A stretch of DNA of 7,283 nt, from positions 1 through 7,283 of the forward strand of contig JAPOOH010000167.1 of assembly GCA_026713505.1 (NCBI GenBank), read 5' to 3'. Positions 5,833-7,283 of the stretch are shown here, one piece after another. Origin of the DNA: Chloroflexota bacterium. Its GTDB lineage: Bacteria > Chloroflexota > Dehalococcoidia > Lucifugimonadales > Australimonadaceae. The number at the start of each line of letters is the position of its first letter. Position 1 is the stretch's first letter. The notes beneath the pieces are model-generated. The model made no database searches, was not told the DNA's origin, and saw nothing but the letters and a program-made list of their open reading frames with translations. The translations under genes were made by a program, and so were the position numbers.

Positions 5833-6702
5833 ATGGCAGAGAAGGGCTGGCGATCGAGGTGGGTGAGGACCGGCTCGTTCCGTACGCACTACGTGGAAGC
5901 GGGGAACGACGGCCCCGTGCTGGTCCAACTGCACGGGGGTGGGTACGCTCAGTCCGCCGTCTCTGCCAACGGCACGATCATCCCCACGCTGGGGGAGCAC
6001 TTCCGCGTGATCGCGCCGGACGCTGTGGGCGGTTACGGGTTCACCGACCTGGTCCCCGCCTCACGCGGCCTCCAGAGCAGGGTGGACCAGCTGGAGGACT
6101 TCGTCGACACGCTCTGCCTGGACAGGTTCTCGATCATGGGCAACTCGATGGGCGCCTGGCAGGCGGCGCGCTACGCCATCCTGCATCCGGAGCGTATCGA
6201 GCGGATGGTGCTGGTCGGCAGCGGGTCGATAGCCGTGGCGATGGGGCTCCAACGGATCCGCCTGGCCGGCAACGAACTGGCCGACAGCTACGGACAGGGC
6301 GGCGATCGGGAAGACATGCGGATGCGCATCAAGGCCATCATCCACCGTGACGAGATGATCACGGACGCGGTCATAGACCAACGGCTGGCGGTTGCGAACC
6401 GGCCCGGAGTCCCGGAGGTGAACAAGGCCTTCCAGGAGGCGAACCAGCGGTTGCAGAACGACCCACTGCTCAAGATCAACTACGACATGCGGGAGACGCT
6501 CCCCTGGGTGACGGAACTCATCCCCACCATCTTCCTGTGGGGTCAGGAGGACCACTTCGCTTCGCCGGAGTACGGGAGGCAGCTCGAGAAGATGCTGCCC
6601 CACGTCCCCTTCCACTGGATCCCGAACGCGGGTCACCAGGTTCAGAGTGACCAGCCGGAGCTGGTGGCCGGCATCGTCACGAAGTTCCTGCAGGAGGCGT
6701 GA
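5833..6702 (+). CDS. Alpha/beta hydrolase resembling meta-cleavage-product hydrolases
   Basis: The 289-residue protein is a complete alpha/beta-hydrolase-fold enzyme, the usual size for the family. The oxyanion-hole motif HGGG is at 34-37. The nucleophile elbow GNSMGA gives Ser105. The acid is Asp240 in FLWGQEDHF, and the base is His268 in NAGHQVQ. A helical lid lies at about 135-225. HGGG combined with GNSMG is characteristic of C-C bond hydrolases such as BphD, MhpC and HsaD, which cut ring-cleavage products of aromatics, so that is the favoured call. An esterase or epoxide-hydrolase-like activity remains possible, because the motifs are shared. No signal peptide is seen. It is the last gene of the operon, 23 bases after the RidA-like gene, and is followed by a convergent gene. 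Its presence beside two amidohydrolases fits a catabolic module. Confidence 0.92.
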   Translation: MAEKGWRSRWVRTGSFRTHYVEAGNDGPVLVQLHGGGYAQSAVSANGTIIPTLGEHFRVIAPDAVGGYGFTDLVPASRGLQSRVDQLEDFVDTLCLDRFSIMGNSMGAWQAARYAILHPERIERMVLVGSGSIAVAMGLQRIRLAGNELADSYGQGGDREDMRMRIKAIIHRDEMITDAVIDQRLAVANRPGVPEVNKAFQEANQRLQNDPLLKINYDMRETLPWVTELIPTIFLWGQEDHFASPEYGRQLEKMLPHVPFHWIPNAGHQVQSDQPELVAGIVTKFLQEA

Positions 6703-6720
6703 GGGGGTTAACCCCCCCTC
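6701..6720. terminator. Possible bidirectional terminator between convergent genes
   Basis: GAGGGGG (6701-6707) pairs perfectly with CCCCCTC (6714-6720) around a TTAACC loop, giving a seven-pair stem. The stem begins inside the alpha/beta hydrolase stop codon and fills the 21-base gap to the stop of the convergent epimerase gene. It could serve both strands. Neither side has a T-run, so it is not a classical intrinsic terminator. Confidence 0.45.
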
Positions 6721-6723
6721 CGG

Positions 6724-7283
6724 CTACCGCCCTTCGGCGCGGCGCATCTCTGCGACGTAGTCGGCGAATGCCTCCGGCACTGAGTACTCGGGTTGCCAGT
6801 CGAGGAGGGCCTTGGCGTTGGAGATGTCGAGCGGCGTCGTCGGGTCGGGGATGGGCCGGTCCGCGGGCGAGACAGTCACGTTGAGGTCCGGCAGCACCGT
6901 GCGCACCGCCTCCACCAGGTCCTCGAACGTCGTGATGTAGCCGTTGCCGCCGTTGAATGCGGTGACGCCGGAGAGAGGGATGCCCGCGGCGCGGCGGATG
7001 AGCCGCCCCAGGTCCTTGCCGTAGACGTATTCGAACGCGCGGCCACGGATGGCCGGCACCACCAGCGGCTCGCCGGTAAGCCCGGCCTCGACGACGCTGT
7101 GGACGGTCATGCCGCCGCCGGAGCCGCCACGGAAGTGGTTGTAGCCGTACACGTTGGACGGACGGACGAAGACGAGCTCGAAGCCGTAGTACGTCGCGTA
7201 CGCCTCGGCGATGTGCTCGTTCGCGACCTTGGACGCGGAGTAGGGGTTGCCGCCACCCGCGCGCTGGTAGTCCTCCGAGATCG
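6724..7283 (-). CDS. NAD-dependent epimerase/dehydratase, C-terminal part (runs off the window)
   Basis: Only the last 185 or so residues are present. The reading frame stays open from the stop at 6724-6726 to the right edge, so the GTG near 7152 is internal and not a start. Just inside the edge the reverse strand reads NPYSASKVANEH, the YxxxK catalytic motif of extended short-chain dehydrogenases, followed by RPSNVYG. Further landmarks are the V-x-D-like strand FEYVYGKDLGRLI, the NGGNGYITT segment and a C-terminal LDISNAKALLDWQPEYSVPEAF, typical of nucleotide-sugar epimerases and dehydratases such as the GalE/RmlB relatives. The Rossmann NAD-binding GxxGxxG is outside the window. It is convergent with the catabolic operon and probably belongs to another transcription unit, possibly sugar metabolism. 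The precise substrate is not determinable. Confidence 0.93.
   Translation of the reverse strand, partial: ISEDYQRAGGGNPYSASKVANEHIAEAYATYYGFELVFVRPSNVYGYNHFRGGSGGGMTVHSVVEAGLTGEPLVVPAIRGRAFEYVYGKDLGRLIRRAAGIPLSGVTAFNGGNGYITTFEDLVEAVRTVLPDLNVTVSPADRPIPDPTTPLDISNAKALLDWQPEYSVPEAFADYVAEMRRAEGR

Noticed and set aside
3989..5846. Identical 14 bases ATGGCAGAGAAGGG at 3989 and at the hydrolase start (5833), with a close match at 4640
   Set aside because: All encode MAEK in their own frames. One is internal to a gene, the contexts differ, and the string is short, so chance or shared codon preference suffices.

Overview
This is a GC-rich window. It carries a proline/threonine-rich linker lipoprotein of the type common in Chloroflexota, tandem paralogous amidohydrolases, and short palindromic repeats scattered between genes. 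These traits together suggest a chromosomal fragment of an uncultured Chloroflexota, perhaps Dehalococcoidia or the SAR202 group. That placement is inference: no marker gene is present. No phage, transposase, CRISPR or plasmid gene is visible.

Layout. Bases 1-264 hold no convincing protein gene. They contain short hairpin repeats and a possible promoter leading into a complete tRNA-Pro(UGG) at 265-339. Directly after it is a secreted lipoprotein (369-1841) with a Pro/Thr stalk and an unrecognised, internally repetitive alpha-helical domain. A 287-base gap (1842-2128) repeats the same two short-repeat families seen upstream of the tRNA. Next is an amidohydrolase-2 family gene (2129-3178), then a 309-base hairpin-rich gap. 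A compact three-gene operon follows: a second amidohydrolase (3488-4633), a protein with three tandem RidA/YjgF-like domains (4640-5809), and an alpha/beta hydrolase resembling meta-cleavage-product hydrolases (5833-6702). A convergent NAD-dependent epimerase/dehydratase (6724-7283, minus strand) runs off the right edge.

How the genes may work together. The amidohydrolase-2 family includes ring-carboxylate and semialdehyde decarboxylases such as ACMSD. The RidA superfamily includes 2-aminomuconate deaminase. The alpha/beta hydrolase resembles enzymes that cut C-C bonds in ring-cleavage products. The set therefore looks like a lower pathway for an aromatic or amino-aromatic compound, though no ring-cleavage dioxygenase lies in the window. 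The most unusual items are the single-chain triple-RidA protein, whose three domains all appear to lack the catalytic arginine, and the first amidohydrolase, whose last active-site motif is altered while its downstream paralogue keeps the standard form.
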